From contig PYSS01000110.1 in NCBI GenBank assembly GCA_003049465.1, positions 1-64,000 on the forward strand: 64,000 bases of DNA. Reading direction: 5' to 3'. This stretch comes from Magnaporthiopsis rhizophila. Lineage: Eukaryota; Ascomycota; Sordariomycetes; Magnaporthales; Magnaporthaceae. The notes under the pieces are model-generated. The model searched no databases. It had not been told where the DNA came from and saw only the letters and a list, made by a program, of their open reading frames with translations. Shown piece by piece: positions 21,801 to 35,334 of the stretch (the first letter of the stretch is position 1; every line of letters starts with the position of its first letter). The position numbers and the translations under genes are program-made.

Positions 21801-24800
21801 TCACCCAGGAGATGGTCAAGATACCAAAGTGGCCCTCCAATGCCGAAGATGGGCAGCCAAAGCAGTTCCTGGTGGTACTCAAAGAGCCCCCGGCTGCGGC
21901 TCCGACCAATGGGGCACAGGCTTTGAAGGATAAGGATGCCCCCAAGGACGATTCGGTTGAGCCTGCCGTCCAGCAGGCGACGCAGGATCTGAACATTAAC
22001 GATGTGAAACCTACGACCGAATCGGGAGACAAGGAGATGACTGACGCGCCCAAAACGCCGGGGGCGGAGGCCAAGCGTCCAATCGTGGAGAACCCGGACG
22101 GTGTCATCAACTTTCTTCTGGAGCAGCTTCTCAGCTTCCAGAAGGTTGATGCGGAGCCGGTCAACGCTGCGGCAACCTCAAAAGACAAGTCGAAAGAGAC
22201 CGCGTCTCCCACGGCCACTGGTGGAGGCAGCTCTTCTTCGTCGCCATCCTCGACATCACCGCAGTCTATATCTGCATCTGAGCAGGCCCCTGACGATGCC
22301 AAGGATAAGAAACAGCAGAAGACCCAGTTCAAGGCGGAGGAGCACCCTATCTTTGTTTACCGATGCTTCCTGCTGCACTGTCTTTCGGAGCTGCTGTACA
22401 GCTACAACCGGGCCAAGATCGAGTTCATCAACTTCAAGCGGGGAGCTCCACTCCTGACGAACACTCCGGTGAAACCCAGGTCGAGCGTCTTGAACTACCT
22501 ACTGAACGATCTTCTCTGCGTCAACAGCCTCCAGGCGCCCTCGGACAGCCTTGCATACAAGAAAAAGGTCAGCACTGCGGACCAAGCTCGTATGGTCCTG
22601 GTTGCCCTCGTGGCGAAGACTGGCGAGAAGCCGATCAACCGCCATGCCCGCCGGTTTGACCCCAGCGACGAGGCAGACCTGAACTTTGTGCGCAAATTCG
22701 TCCTCGATACCGTACTGCGCGCCTACCGCGAGGCTGCCAACTCTGGCGAGTCTTTCGATGTTCGATATGGCAAGATGCAGTCGCTTGCCGAGCTCATGTA
22801 TAACATGATTGACGACAAGGAGACCAAGGACCCCATCCGCAACATCCCAGACGCTCCACGGTCGCAAGCGCAGCTGAAGCGCCTCATGTACGAAAAGGGC
22901 TACATCGCAGCGCTGACCTCTTCCATTGCCGACGTCGACCTTACCTACCCTGGCGTCAAGCGGACCATCAAGTACATTCTTCGCGTCCTGCGCTTCCTCA
23001 CCAACACGGCCATCCTTCTGAGCGCCGACGGGGTTCTGCCACCATCTTCCGCTGATAATGTCGAGGATGAGATTCTCTCTACCTCGTCTCTTTCCGACCT
23101 AGATGAGGAGCGTGAGGAGACTCCTGATCTCTACAGGAATTCGGCCCTCGGCATGTTAGAGCCTCGAGAGGACGACGACTTCACCGATGACGAGTCCGAA
23201 GATGGTGAGTGGGACATCCACAGCGTTTGATTTCGGGTAATCAAGCTCCGTATGCTGACCAAACTTGCGCAGATGATGAAGAGATGTATGATGATGGGTA
23301 CGCCGACGAGATGGAATATGACGAGGAAATGTCCGAGGACGACGACGAGAACGTTAGTGACGAGGACGAGGAACTCGGCGAGATGGGCCATATTGAAGGC
23401 TTGCCCGGCGAGCCGGCGGTCATGGAAGTTATCATGGGCGACCAGGACGACGAGGATGAGTCCATGGACGAGGACGACGACGAGGATGATTCGAGCGAGG
23501 ACGATGACGACGAAATATCGGATGCTCTGGAAGAGGTGGAAGACCACCACGAAGTCGTGGACGAGAACGGTAGTCCGGTCGAAGACGACGGAGCGTCTGA
23601 GTGGGAGAGTGATAGCGACAACGAGAACGACGAGGGAGAAGAGGAGATCGACTTTGAGGCCGAGGTCCAAGATCTTGACGAGCGTGCACAGCTGGGCCAC
23701 TTTGGCAACATCAACTACGCCGAGCCGCGCTTCTCACATGACTTCCTTGGTGACTTCCCACCAATGGACGATCGCTTCGTGGAGGAAGACGAGGCGGATG
23801 ATGGTTGGTCAACCTTTGGTACCACATTTGAAACTCGTCATACTTGTTAAATGTGTGCTGACTGATATCGCTCCCTACTAGATGAAGAGGACGAGGAGGA
23901 CGAGATGGACGAGGACGTTTTCATCTTTGATCGGGACAACATGGGTAAGGCTTTCAGCTGTGCCTTTTTTGTTCGCTTTTGCTCTCATCACAAGCTAACT
24001 TGCTCTTTCTTCCAGGCGACGACCAACCGCAACCGAACATCACCCCGGGTCTTGGATGGGACTCTCTTGTGATCGATCAGCCGTCTGGAGCCCACCGTCA
24101 CCGACATGGTGGAATTAGAAGCCCCTTCCCCGTTGCCCCTCAAGCTGTGGTGATCGGCGGTCCGCACGGAGATCGCCTCAGCGGTATGTCAGCCCCCGGC
24201 GACTCTAATCGCGCTCCAGAACTCGAGCTATTCCGCGAACCCGGGCTAGCAGCGAGAATTCGCCGGAGGCCGGACCTCATGGACACGCTGCGTAGCTTGA
24301 GCTTTGCGCCAGCTGAAGCTGAACCGCTAACGTCACAAGACACAGAGTTCCGAAACTTCTTTCGGCCGCGGAATGGTCCTCCCACCAACAGTCACGACGA
24401 CGGGGTTAACCCACTTCTCCGTCGGCACCGCAATGGCGGACGTGACGCCTCACCCCGCCCAGGAGTGGGCCCTGCCTTCCGTTTCCCTCCCTCGTTCTTC
24501 TCCGGTGGCCACGAGAATCCCATAACCCTCATCAATGACCTGATTACCTCGATGCCCCAAAGCATGAGCGGCCGGGGCGGAGTCTTTCCCTCTTTCCAGC
24601 TTCACATCTCGCAGGAGGGCCCCCATGGCGAAGTCCACGAGTTCCATATCCCCGTGCCCGCAGGCGCAGCTCAGATGCGAGACTCACGAAATGATGCCAG
24701 CCGATCGCGAGATATCTACCACGAGCCACAGCACGCCGTGTCCTTCATGCCTGCATCTACCAGCGAGCGGTGGATGGAGGAGGCCAAGATGATATTCGGG

Positions 24801-27800
24801 CCTGCTCACCACGAGAAATCGCTGAAACTCTTCTTGACAGTCCTATCTAGACTCGCGCCGCAGGCCATTGCAGACGACAAGGAAGCCAAGCGCAAGGAGG
24901 CGGAACGCAAGCGCGAGCTCGAGGAGGCGCGGAGACGACACGAAGAGGAAGAGCGGAGGAAGAAGGCCGAAGCCGAGGCTGAGGCGAAAGCCGCTCGTGA
25001 AAAGGAGGAAGCCGAGAGGAAGGCCAAGGAGGAGCGAGAGGCGGCCGAGGCGGCCGAGGCTGCCCTGCTGCAAGCATCCCAGTCCGAGACTAATTCTGCC
25101 ACCGCCGCAAATGACAACCAGGCTTCAGAGCCCCAGGGCATGGAAGGTGTCGAGACAGCTGAGGCGGCTCCGTCTGGTTCTCATGTCCAGCAGGCCGGCG
25201 ACAGCGACTCTCAGGAACGCTTGGTGACCAGCATCCGCGGGGAACAGATTGACATCACCGGGCTTGGAATTGATCCCGAGTACCTCGCCGCGCTACCTGA
25301 AGAATTCAGGGAGGAGGTGATCGCCCAAACTCTCACCACCAGGCGGTCCGAAGCTCGGCAGCAGGCCGAGAACACTGGACAAGAAACCGAGGCCTTCAAC
25401 GAGTTCCTCGACGCGCTCCCAGAGGAACTGCGCCAGGAGATCATCCAACAGGAAGCTCAGGAGCGGAGACGGCGTCAGCGAGAGGAACGCCAGCGTGACA
25501 ACAATGCCAACAACAACAACGCAAGCGTTCCGCAGGAGATGGATGCAGCTAGCATTCTCTTGACGTTCGACGCGACCCTACGCGAGGAGATTCTCATGGA
25601 CCAACACGAGGAGCTTGCCGAGCATCTGCCCGCCGACATGGTGGCTCAGGCCCGCCTCGCAGCCGAGCGGCGGTCTGCCACAGCGGCATCTGCCGTGTAC
25701 CGCAGTCGCGAGGCTGTCCAGCGCGAGGGGCAGCGGTCTGACCACTCGCGCCAGGTGGCCGAGGCTGTCGCGGCGCAGGCTGAAGTCAAGCCCGCGCGAC
25801 AGCCGGTGCCACAGATGCTCGACAAGGCAGGCGTGGCCACGCTCCTCCGCCTCATGTTCATTTCTCAGCCTGCGGCCATACGAACTCACCACTTTGGCAT
25901 CCTCTCGGACGTCTGTGAGAATCGCCAAAATCGGCTGGAGGTGATCAGCACCCTTCTCCAGATCCTCCAGGATGGCAGCACGGACATGGATGCCGTCGAG
26001 CGGAGTTTCGGCCAGCTCTCACTCAAGGCCAGGCAGCCCAAGGAGAAGGACCTGCAGAAAACTCCGACTAGCCTTAAGAGAAGCTTGACGAACATCAACC
26101 CAGGCGTCGTGATCCAGCATAACTCGGACGTCTCCCCGTTGATGATTGTGCAGCAGTGCCTCGACCTGTTGGGGGAGCTCTGCCGCAACCTCCACATCCC
26201 CTCTCTCTTCTTGACAGAGCACGAAATCCTTGGCTCGTCGCTGAAGCGGGCTCTCAGTCGCAAAGGCAAGGGCAAGGACCTCAAGGCGAACAAGTACGCC
26301 ATCAACTCGCTTCTTAGCCTGCTAGGCCGCAGCCTCGTGATGGAAAGCTCCGCTGTCATGCAACTGCTCGCGGACCTGCTGAACAAGGTCACGTATCCCC
26401 TCCAAGCCTTGGAGCGACGGCGCCGAGAGGCCGAGGAGGAAGCAAAGAAGGCGACAGTTTCCGAGCCCGCCACCAACTCCACCGAGGCCGCCGGAGCGTC
26501 AACAGCCGAGTCTCAGGCTGGTCAATCCTCGTCCACAGCCACAGATAACAACGCTGAGGCAGCACCCACGGCCACAGCCGCTCCTGGCCCCGCTGCCGAG
26601 CAAGCCGACGCGGACGCGGACAAATCAAAGACGGAGGAGACCAAGACAGCGGAAGCCAAGAAGCCCAAGCAACTGCAGCCTCCCGTCATCCCTTTCCACA
26701 ATCTCACTCTAGTGGTGAACATCTTTGTGGCTCGGGAGTGCAGCTCCAAGACGTTCCAGAACACCATCTCGACCATCAAGAACTTGTCCTACATCCCGGG
26801 CGCCAAGATGGTCTTCGGCCAGGAGCTGGTGCGGCAGGCCCGGCTCCTGAGCGAGAACATTGTGCGCGATCTGGACGACCTTCTGCCGCATATACTGAAG
26901 GCCGAGTCAGGCACAGAGATACAGGGCGTTGCCCTCGCCAAGTTCTCGCCCGGCGCATCGGAGCAGAACAAGCTCCTTCGCGTGCTCACTGCGCTTGACC
27001 ATCTGTTCGACTCCCGGGCCAAAAAGACAGATGATGAGTTGTCAGGCAAGGAGTCGGAGAAGCAGGAGTTTATCAGCTCACTGTACCACAACTCCACCTT
27101 TGGTACAATGTGGGAGAAGCTCAGCGCCTGTCTCAGCGCCATCCACCAGCGAGAGAACATGGTCAACGTCGCAACAATTCTGCTGCCGCTCATCGAGTCG
27201 CTCATGGTTGTCTGCAAGAACACCACACTGAGCGACGCGCCGACGTCGCAGAGCCAGATGTCCAAGGAAATGCTGCTGTCCAGCCCTCCGCCCGAGAACC
27301 GCATGGCCGGTCTCTTCTTCAACTTCACCGAGGACCATCGACGCGTTCTGAACGAGCTCGTGCGCAACAACCCCAAGCTCATGTCGGGTACCTTCTCGCT
27401 CCTGGTTAAGAACCCCAAGGTACTCGAGTTTGACAACAAGCGCAACTACTTCAACCGGAGTGTCCATGCCAAGTCAGGCAACCAAACGCGGCCGTCATAC
27501 GCGCCATTGCAGCTGTCGGTGCGCCGAGACCACGTCTTCCACGACTCGTTCAAGTCGCTCTACTTCAAGAAGGGCGAGGAGATGAAGTACGGGAAGCTTA
27601 ACATCCGGTTCCACGGCGAGGAGGGTGTGGACGCCGGCGGCGTCACTCGAGAGTGGTTTCAGGTGCTCTCGCGGCAGATGTTCGACCCCAACTACGTGCT
27701 CTTCATCCCGGTATCGTCGGATCGCACGACGTTCCACCCCAACAAGCTGAGCAGCATCAACGACGAACACTTGATGTTCTTTAAGTTTATCGGGCGCATC

Positions 27801-28685
27801 ATTGGCAAGGCGCTCTACGAAGGGCGCGTGCTCGACTGCTACTTCAGCCGCGCGGTGTACAAGCGAATTCTCGGCAAGCCAGTATCAGTCAAGGACATGG
27901 AGTCGTTTGACCCGGAATACTACAAGTCGCTGGTCTGGATGCTCGAGAACGACATTACGGATATCATCACGGAGACGTTCGCTGTTGAGGACGACGCCTT
28001 TGGCGCGACCGAGACGGTGGACCTTTGCGAAAACGGACGCCACATCCCCGTCACGGAAGACAACAAGCACGACTATGTGCGGCTGGTGGTGGAGCACAAG
28101 CTCCTCGCGTCAGTCAAGGACCAGATGGCCGAGTTCCTAACAGGCTTCCACGATATCATCCCGGCCGAGTTGATTGCCATCTTCAACGAGCAGGAGCTGG
28201 AGCTGCTGATTTCGGGCTTGCCCGACATTGACGTGGACGACTGGAAGAGCCATACCGAGTATCACAACTACACGCCATCCTCGCAGCAGATCCAGTGGTT
28301 CTGGCGTGCTGTGCGCTCTTTTGACAAAGAGGAGCGGGCCAAGCTACTGCAGTTCGTCACGGGCACGTCCAAAGTGCCTCTCAATGGATTCAAGGAGCTT
28401 GAAGGCATGAACGGCGTGAGCCGGTTCAATATCCACCGTGACTACGGCAATAAGGAGCGACTGCCAAGCTCGCACACATGCTTTAACCGTAAGTTCCCGG
28501 CCGCCACGTGCCAACGCTTGCATGCATGATGCAAAACACGGCCCGGTTGATCCGATACTAATGACGCGGCACTGCCCTCCTTCGTTTTAGAACTCGATCT
28601 GCCCGAGTATGAAAGCTACGAGATTCTCCGCGCGCAGATTATGAAAGCCATAACTGCCGGAAGCGACTACTTCGGATTTGCATGA
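15864..28685 (+). CDS. tom1: HECT-type E3 ubiquitin ligase Tom1 (HUWE1/UPL family)
   Basis: Six exons, 15864-15911, 15995-23204, 23273-23803, 23882-23944, 24016-28488 and 28591-28685, give 4139 aa; all junctions keep phase. The start MGKIVKP...ETL|SPWLKEFVAKV is the usual N-terminus of the family. The N-terminal half has the armadillo-like DUF908/DUF913 regions. Residues about 2400-2620 are extremely acidic (Asp/Glu). About 2890-2960 is a charged coiled coil (EEARRRHEEEERRKKAEAE). About 3025-3165 holds ubiquitin-binding motifs with LPEEFREEVI and LPEELRQEII. The HECT domain runs from about 3785 to the end, with the catalytic Cys in HTCFN at about residue 4106 and a terminal SDYFGFA. Yeast Tom1 ubiquitinates excess histones, unassembled ribosomal proteins and other nuclear proteins. 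Exon 6 is needed: without it the HECT C-terminus is lost. Confidence 0.97.
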
Positions 28686-28886
28686 ATGGGTGACTGCAGC
28701 ACTCATGGACGACCAGCAGACTCAGGAGCTGGGTTTGACAGAAAACTTCAGACTTGTGTTTCTTTTTGCGGGGGGGTTGAGCCGGAACATACGAGGAAAT
28801 GGCTAGCATTTTCTCAGGCGTCGGGAGGTTGTGAGCTTATTTCTACCCATTGTTGTTCTGATCACCTTTTTACGACTCTCTTCGTC

Positions 28887-28938
<52 letters not shown>

Positions 28939-30868
28939 CCCCTTCTACCCTCCGCTTTCCTCTTTTATTCCGCCGTCAGATTTTACCCCGGTTTCTGGCT
29001 GAGGAGATGATGATTATTTTCTTTTCTACATCACGACTATTCCTTTCATCGTCCGGGGACATATCTACAGGCTCTGATGGCTGTTGACGTCTCCTCCTTC
29101 ATGGGCGGATGGAGGGAGCGATGGCCTCGACCGGAGGAGGTGGGAACTCCCTCCTTCTTGGGATGACCATCTTTGATGATCGGCAACATTGTATTAGCTT
29201 GACGCTTGCTGGATCTCTGGTGGGACGCGGAGTGCAGACCGGGTCTTAGCCTCGAGGCAGCAAGGAGAAATAAAGAAGTGGCTCCCTTCCGGGTGCAGTG
29301 TCTACCTATCTATTGTTTAGAATAGCTCATAATGCGTCGTTGCTTCTCAAGAGCCTGTGGTGACCAAGCTGCTTAGGTAAGTAATACCAGAAAGCCTTCG
29401 GTCAGCCCCTTTTCTTGCACGTGGAGCAAAGAGCCGCAGGTACGGCCGGGATGGCCACTGGAGCGGTGTAGCGCGGGCCCGCCTAGGAAAAGGGGTCCCA
29501 AGGGGCGGGGAGGCAGGGCAGTAAATTAATTGGCCAATAGGCAAGGCCAAGGGCAGAAATTACTGGCTCTTGCGGTCGACCTTCACTGCACGGGCGGTGC
29601 GGTATAGGTGAGGGAATGTGGAAATTTTATCCGCGATTGTTTGTCTCCCCACTTCCTCTGAAGCTGTCCCTCGGTACGGGACGTGGGGTCACTGGATGTC
29701 TAAACATCAGTTGATAACCTTTTTTTTTTCTTTTTTTTTCTTTTTTTTTCTTCGTTTGTTCGCCTAACTCCATCCGCCAGCCACTCCAATGGGGCAAGAA
29801 CAGCGAAGCCAAGTAAATGGAGTGAATGCATGAAGGCGGAAGGAGGACCAAAAGGCTTGTTGATAGCGGTGATGATTGAATTTGCACAGGTGGGGGAGGC
29901 CTAGATTCCAGCCACCGCCGCTTCCTTGTCGAGGGACATCGATGGCCCCTCACCTTAGAATACAAAGGCGGTACAGGCATGCTCCTCCAGCCCAGCAAAA
30001 AAGGAGCCAGTCAGATCATGAAGTGAACTGACCGAGGCATTAACAGCGACTATGTTCCATATCCGGCGAGACGATCGGGATCCGTGTATAAGCAATGGTG
30101 AGATGGCGTCTAGTTGGTATTTTCGGTGTGCCGTTGTGCGGTTTGCGGCTTGTGTGTCTGCCTTCCTGTGATGCCGTGTGTGGGCCTCTAGCGCCGTCCC
30201 TGGCGTGTCCCATCAAATTACTGGGCCCCGGATTGATTGATTTGATCGGCGCACTTGGCACAGCGGGCATGGCGCATTGCAGCGCAGCAGACAAAGCCAC
30301 TCTGCAGCGCTGGCACGACCCTAAACGCAGCCCGCCCGCTCTAGCGCCGTCCCGAATATGGGCAACAGCACGCTTGGGAAAGCGACAGACGGCTGGCCAC
30401 AGTAGGATCCGGATCCGCCACAACACCCCTGCTCCTTGCTGCTGCTGCCGTGGTAAAGAGGTGTCTGTCCATGCAGCAGAGTGCAGCTGTCCAACCCTCC
30501 CATCTTGCCATCCGACAGACATCCTGCCTTCAAACGAGAGGGACGGTGACACCAGGACCGACATCACACGGCACTTGCCTGTCTACCTAATCGATTACCA
30601 AGTGGCACGATCTGGCCTGCTGCATCTACCTGCCTACCTACCCTCCTTCGCTCTGCCGATCCAAATCCATGCTGTCGACAACGGGCAGAATCGACCACCA
30701 GCGATAGCGGCCGGCAGCACCCCCTTGGCGGTCACAGCTAGCCCTGCATTCGGCCTCGCTCATCTGTGCTGCACGCACGCCCAGCCACCACGGCGAGACG
30801 GCTGAGACAAGCCCGGCAAGATAGGGAGTGCATTGAAGCAGAGAACAGGTGCATTCCAGCCAGCAACC
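28686..30868. other. Intergenic region with a 51-base poly-T tract
   Basis: Begins with the Tom1 3' flank, then T51 at 28888-28938 and further T-rich motifs at 29721-29750. 30095-30805 (+) is open for 236 codons but is Cys/Pro/His-rich without family resemblance and probably non-coding. The right part is the Gyp5 promoter and leader. Confidence 0.45.
28888..28938. repeat. Poly-T tract (51 bases)
   Basis: Uninterrupted run of T about 200 bases past the Tom1 stop codon. Confidence 0.95.
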
Positions 30869-33800
30869 ATGTCGACCGAGGTAGAAAAGCCAGCAGCAGC
30901 CGGCGCCGAGTCGGCAGTGACGCACGAACAGAGACCAGTCTCGCCCTCGAGTAACTCGGAAGCAGAGGTATGCACCTTTACTTTTTGTAATTTTTCCCCC
31001 TTCTTTTTCCTGGGCCAGCTTCCATATCTTCGGCCTCGTCACCTAAGCACAAACAAAACCTTGTTCAAATCGTTGCATGGACTGGCCTGGCCGGCTCCTT
31101 CCTTAACACAGCCTAAGCGCCTGCAATCTCTCCTCAGCCTCTTCTCAAGCCACGCTGGCGCGGCAGCCCTAGCCTTTTGCTGTTTTCTCTCCAGACCTTC
31201 GGGGGCAGCGCCATGACCCCGGCAGGCTGCCACACATGACTTCATCCCAGCGGCACCAAACCGACACACTGCATCCCGCCTTTGCTAATCCACGCCCACC
31301 ATGCCTTCTCGACAGGACACCTTCGAGGACGCGCCCGATACCGCCTCGGTCCGCTCATTAACCAAGAGGAAGCCCTCCGTCCCGCGACCCGAGAGCCAGC
31401 AGTCGGAGCTAGCGGCGACGTTTCAGAAGATCAAAGAGAAGAAGGCGGCCAAGGGCCAGGACGTCACCTCGCCTGCCTCCGATACCAGCCCGGTCACGAA
31501 GCCAAAACAGCAAGACGAGCCCGAGACGAAGACACCGGCCCCAGCCTCGACCCCAGACCAGCCTGCCATCCCGCCCAAGGACTCGGAAGGCAACACCGAC
31601 GTCAGGCCCGAGTCGCCCTCGGCCGCCGCCCCCATTCGCCCATCCGAGACATCCAACGGAGCTTTGGACAATGTCAACCTCCACGAGAACGCACCAGCGA
31701 CCAACGGTACGCCACCCAGACCCTTTTGTGCCTTCTCCTCCTCCTCCTCCTTCCCCGTTGGAGTCTCTTCTGACGCCCCTTGTTCTCAGGTTCCCGAGAG
31801 GGTTGTGAGAGGACGCCCAGCCCGCCGGCGGAGCGTCCAGCCCCAAAGACATTGTCACTGAGCAGCATCACACACGCGCTCCCTACCATGCCTTGGTCCC
31901 CTCCGGCCAACGAGTCCCCCACCAAGACTGCGCCCCCCGCCACCATCGCCGCCGCCGCCGCCAGCCATGTCCCGTCCCCCGTCATGATCCCCCCGGCCCC
32001 GGAGCCTATAAGCCGGAAGCTCACAAGTCCTTTCTCTTGGCTGTCGAGGAACACATCCAAGGACAAGGACGCATCCACTTCTCCACCCGTGCCGTCTCCG
32101 CGCAGGAACACGGCCAGCTCCGTCGCCACTCTCGCGAGCCTGGACGATGAAAAGGGCGGTGCGAGAAATACCTTAAAGGACCGCTTCAAACTCGTGCGTA
32201 TGCGCGAGGAAGCTGGCATCACTTCGCTGCCCGAGGAAGACGAGGGCGAGGCTCCGGCAGGAGCCGCCAAGCCTCCCGCCAACGCGCTCAGCCCATCGAC
32301 CTCCACACCGGGCGGCGATGGCATCGATAGCGGCATGCAACCTCCATCTTCTCCCCTACCCAAAAGTCCTAACCCGAGCCTGGCGCCAGGCACTGTATCT
32401 GGTGTAGATGCCGGGCCATCGGCGAGTGCCGGAGGAGCGCCTGTAGACTGGGACCTGTGGCAGTCGGTGGTGTACGAGGGCCCCGCGGCCGTGGCCCGGA
32501 CGAGCTCCGAGGAGCTCAACAGGGCTATCGCGGTCGGCATCCCCAATGTCATCCGAGGCGTGGTGTGGCAGGTTCTAGCGCAGAGCAAAAACGACGGCCT
32601 CGAGCTCGTTTACCGCGAGCTCGTGGCCCGCGGAACCGACAAAGAAAAGGATCGTCACAGCACCAGCTCCCTCGGGACGTCGAGCAACAGCAACCTCAGC
32701 CTTAAGCAACCCGGAGAGACGGCCTCGTCCTCGTCGTCGGTTCACTCGGACGGCGAGAGCACCGGCAGCAATTCCATCAAAGATGCCGAGGCGGCTGCGG
32801 CGGCTGCGGCGGTGGCTGCCAAGAACCAGGCCATCGCGCTGGCGGACCGAAAAAAGAGGGAGAAGGAAGAGAAGGCGGCTCTCCAGAAGCTGGAGAAGGT
32901 CATCCGCAAAGACCTCGGCATGCGCACCAGCTTCTCCAAATTCGCCGCCTCACAGGGTCTCCAGGACGCGCTCTTTGGTGTCTGCAAGGCGTACGCGCTC
33001 TTCGACGAGGCGGTCGGTTACGCCCAGGGAATGAACTTCCTGGTGATGCCGATGCTCTTCAACATGCCCGAGGAGGAGGCTTTTTGCCTCTTGGTCAGGC
33101 TTATGAACCACTACAACCTGCGTGATCTCTTTATTCACGAGATGCCCGGGCTGCACAAGCATTTGTATCAGTTTGAGCGGCTGCTCGAAGACCTGGAACC
33201 AGCGCTCTACTGCCACCTGCATCGCAAGGGCATCTCGTCGCACCTATACGCCACCCAGTGGTTCCTGACGCTGTTCGCGTACAAGTTTCCGCTGCAGCTC
33301 GTGCTGCGCATCTACGACCTGATCCTGTCCGAGGGCCTGTCGGCCATTCTCAAATTCAGCGTGTTGCTGATGCAGAAGAATGCTGCGGCGCTGCTCCAGA
33401 TCTCCGACATCACGGCCCTGACGGCCTTCCTGCGGGATCGGCTGTTTGACGTCTACATTGACGCCTCGCCGACCGCGGGGGGTCTGCTCGAGAGTGGATT
33501 CTTCGGCTCCTCGTCGGCGAGCATCGACAAGGAGGTTTACCGGGCGGACCAGATGGTGCGGGACGCATGCGACGTGCGCATGACGCCCGCAATGCTGGCG
33601 CTGTACACGCAAGAGTGGGAGGAGAAGACGGCAGCCGAGAAGGCCCGCGAGGCCGAGATCACCCGACGCGACGCCGAGATCGAAGAGCTCAAGGCATCCA
33701 ACCACGCGGCCACGATCAAGATCCGCAAGCTCGAGGAGCAACTCCAGGCCAACGACTCGGAGCAGACCACCCTGGCGACGCAGCTGGTACACCTCAAGGT

Positions 33801-34189
33801 GGAAAACCAGGAGCTCCGGGATGAGACGGAGACGCTGCGCGAGCAGGTTAAGACTCTACGAGAGCTGCTGCAAGACCAGCCGGCCGAGCTTGAAAAGGCC
33901 TGGCAGGAGGAGCGCGCGGGCCTGCTCGAACGCAACGAGAAGGTGGCCCAGGAGAACAGGAGGGTTGAGCGCGAGATGGCGGAGCTCGAGGAGCAGCTGG
34001 TTAAGACCAAGATGGAGTATGCCGAGGTAAGAACCAAGACTCCCTTCCCGTCACCATCCACTCTCTTGCACTATCAAAAAACTATGACTCCATACTGACT
34101 TGACTGTCCTTTTTTCTTTTTAAAAGATCAATTCCCAGCACGAAACCCTCACAAGGAGGTGGACCGACCTAAAGAGACAATTTGCTTGA
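30869..34189 (+). CDS. gyp5: TBC-domain Rab GTPase-activating protein (Gyp5 type)
   Basis: Four exons, 30869-30967, 31316-31706, 31790-34026 and 34127-34189, give 929 aa. Residues 1-400 are Ser/Pro/Thr-rich and probably disordered. The TBC domain spans about 418-720, with RGVVWQVLA, the arginine-finger block IRKDLGMRTSF, and the glutamine-finger block YAQGMNFLVMPMLF, followed by LRDLFIHEMPGLHKHLYQFE. A Ser- and Ala-rich insert separates the first TBC block from the rest. About 780-909 is a coiled coil. Yeast Gyp5 is a GAP for Ypt1/Sec4 in ER-Golgi and polarised exocytic traffic. The first intron (348 bases) is long for this genome; a start at 31301 in exon 2 is an alternative. Confidence 0.85.
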
Positions 34190-35334
34190 TGACGGATGAC
34201 TTTTAACGACTGCCCTCAAGGGCGTCTTATGCCCGTGTTTCTAAATATGTTTACAAATGATGAATTTAATCCTTCACCACAACTAACACAACCAACACAA
34301 GAGAAAAAAAAACCGCAATCATCGTTGTTCTTCTCTGTTCCTCCTTCCTTTTGTTTACCCTGTTTCGAACGCACATCATGTCTCTTTCAGCCCAATATTG
34401 TTCCCCATGCTATTCACTCTTCAATTTTTTCTTTCTTTTTTCTTTTTTTAATATTCATGAGACAGGAGAGGGTTTGGCGTTTTTTTTTTTTTTTTTTTTT
34501 TTCTCTTGTGCTTTCCAAGACATCGCATCGCATTGACATGCATATCACAGAGGACTGAGGGTGTGGGTTTGCGTGCTACCTTTTTTATTTTCTTTCTTTT
34601 TTATGGAGTGAAGAAGAAAAAAAAACTCAGGAAAAAAAGAACGACATGTCCAAGAACGGACATCGACAGGATAGGCAGAAGAGAGATTGAAAATATGTAA
34701 ATCTGCTTATTTTGGGAATGTGAGGGCGGCCAGCCTGTCTTGTTTTTCTCGCTCCCTCTCTCCACTGCTGCTTGTTTTTCTAATAATGCTCGTTTGTTTT
34801 CGATGCCTTTTTGTTACAGCTCTCTCTTATTTGGCGTATTGCACATCCTCCATAACCACTACCCCACACGGGGCTTTAGACCGTACCATCAATGAGACCT
34901 TTTTCTCTCCCCATATGCCGAGTGTCGCCGATATGGAATATCTTGTCCAGCTAGGCGACTCAAGCCATCCTCCCGGGACGGGTTCCTTACCGGAGAAACA
35001 ACCACAGACACTAAGGTTACCTGCCTTGGACACCTTCGTAGGATATCACGTCACAGCGCAGACTGCAGTCACATAAACCAGTCGAACCGGGCTGCAAAGA
35101 ATTATCGCCTTCCAAATGCAAGCATGAAAACGTGAGAGGCATGAACCATCTCCCACGCTATATCCCATGACGTGATAACAAAAGCCCAAGGGATGCCCAT
35201 GGGCAAGCAAGCCGAAAAAGTCGCCATACCATTCCTGCACCTTGAGCCGATTGTTTTGTCTTTTCCCAGAAATGCAAACACGCGAACCCGGTTCCTATTC
35301 ATAAGACCACAAAAACGCCGCCAACAACACAAGC
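34190..35334. other. Convergent intergenic region
   Basis: 3' flanks of the gyp5 (+) and eS6 (-) genes. T-rich, with a run of T at about 34481-34502 and A-rich runs near 34612-34640. No coding signal seen. Confidence 0.5.

Noticed and set aside
30095..30805. 236-codon plus-strand frame upstream of the Gyp5-type gene
   Set aside because: Unusual composition (Cys, Pro, His), no domain, and lies where a promoter and leader are expected.
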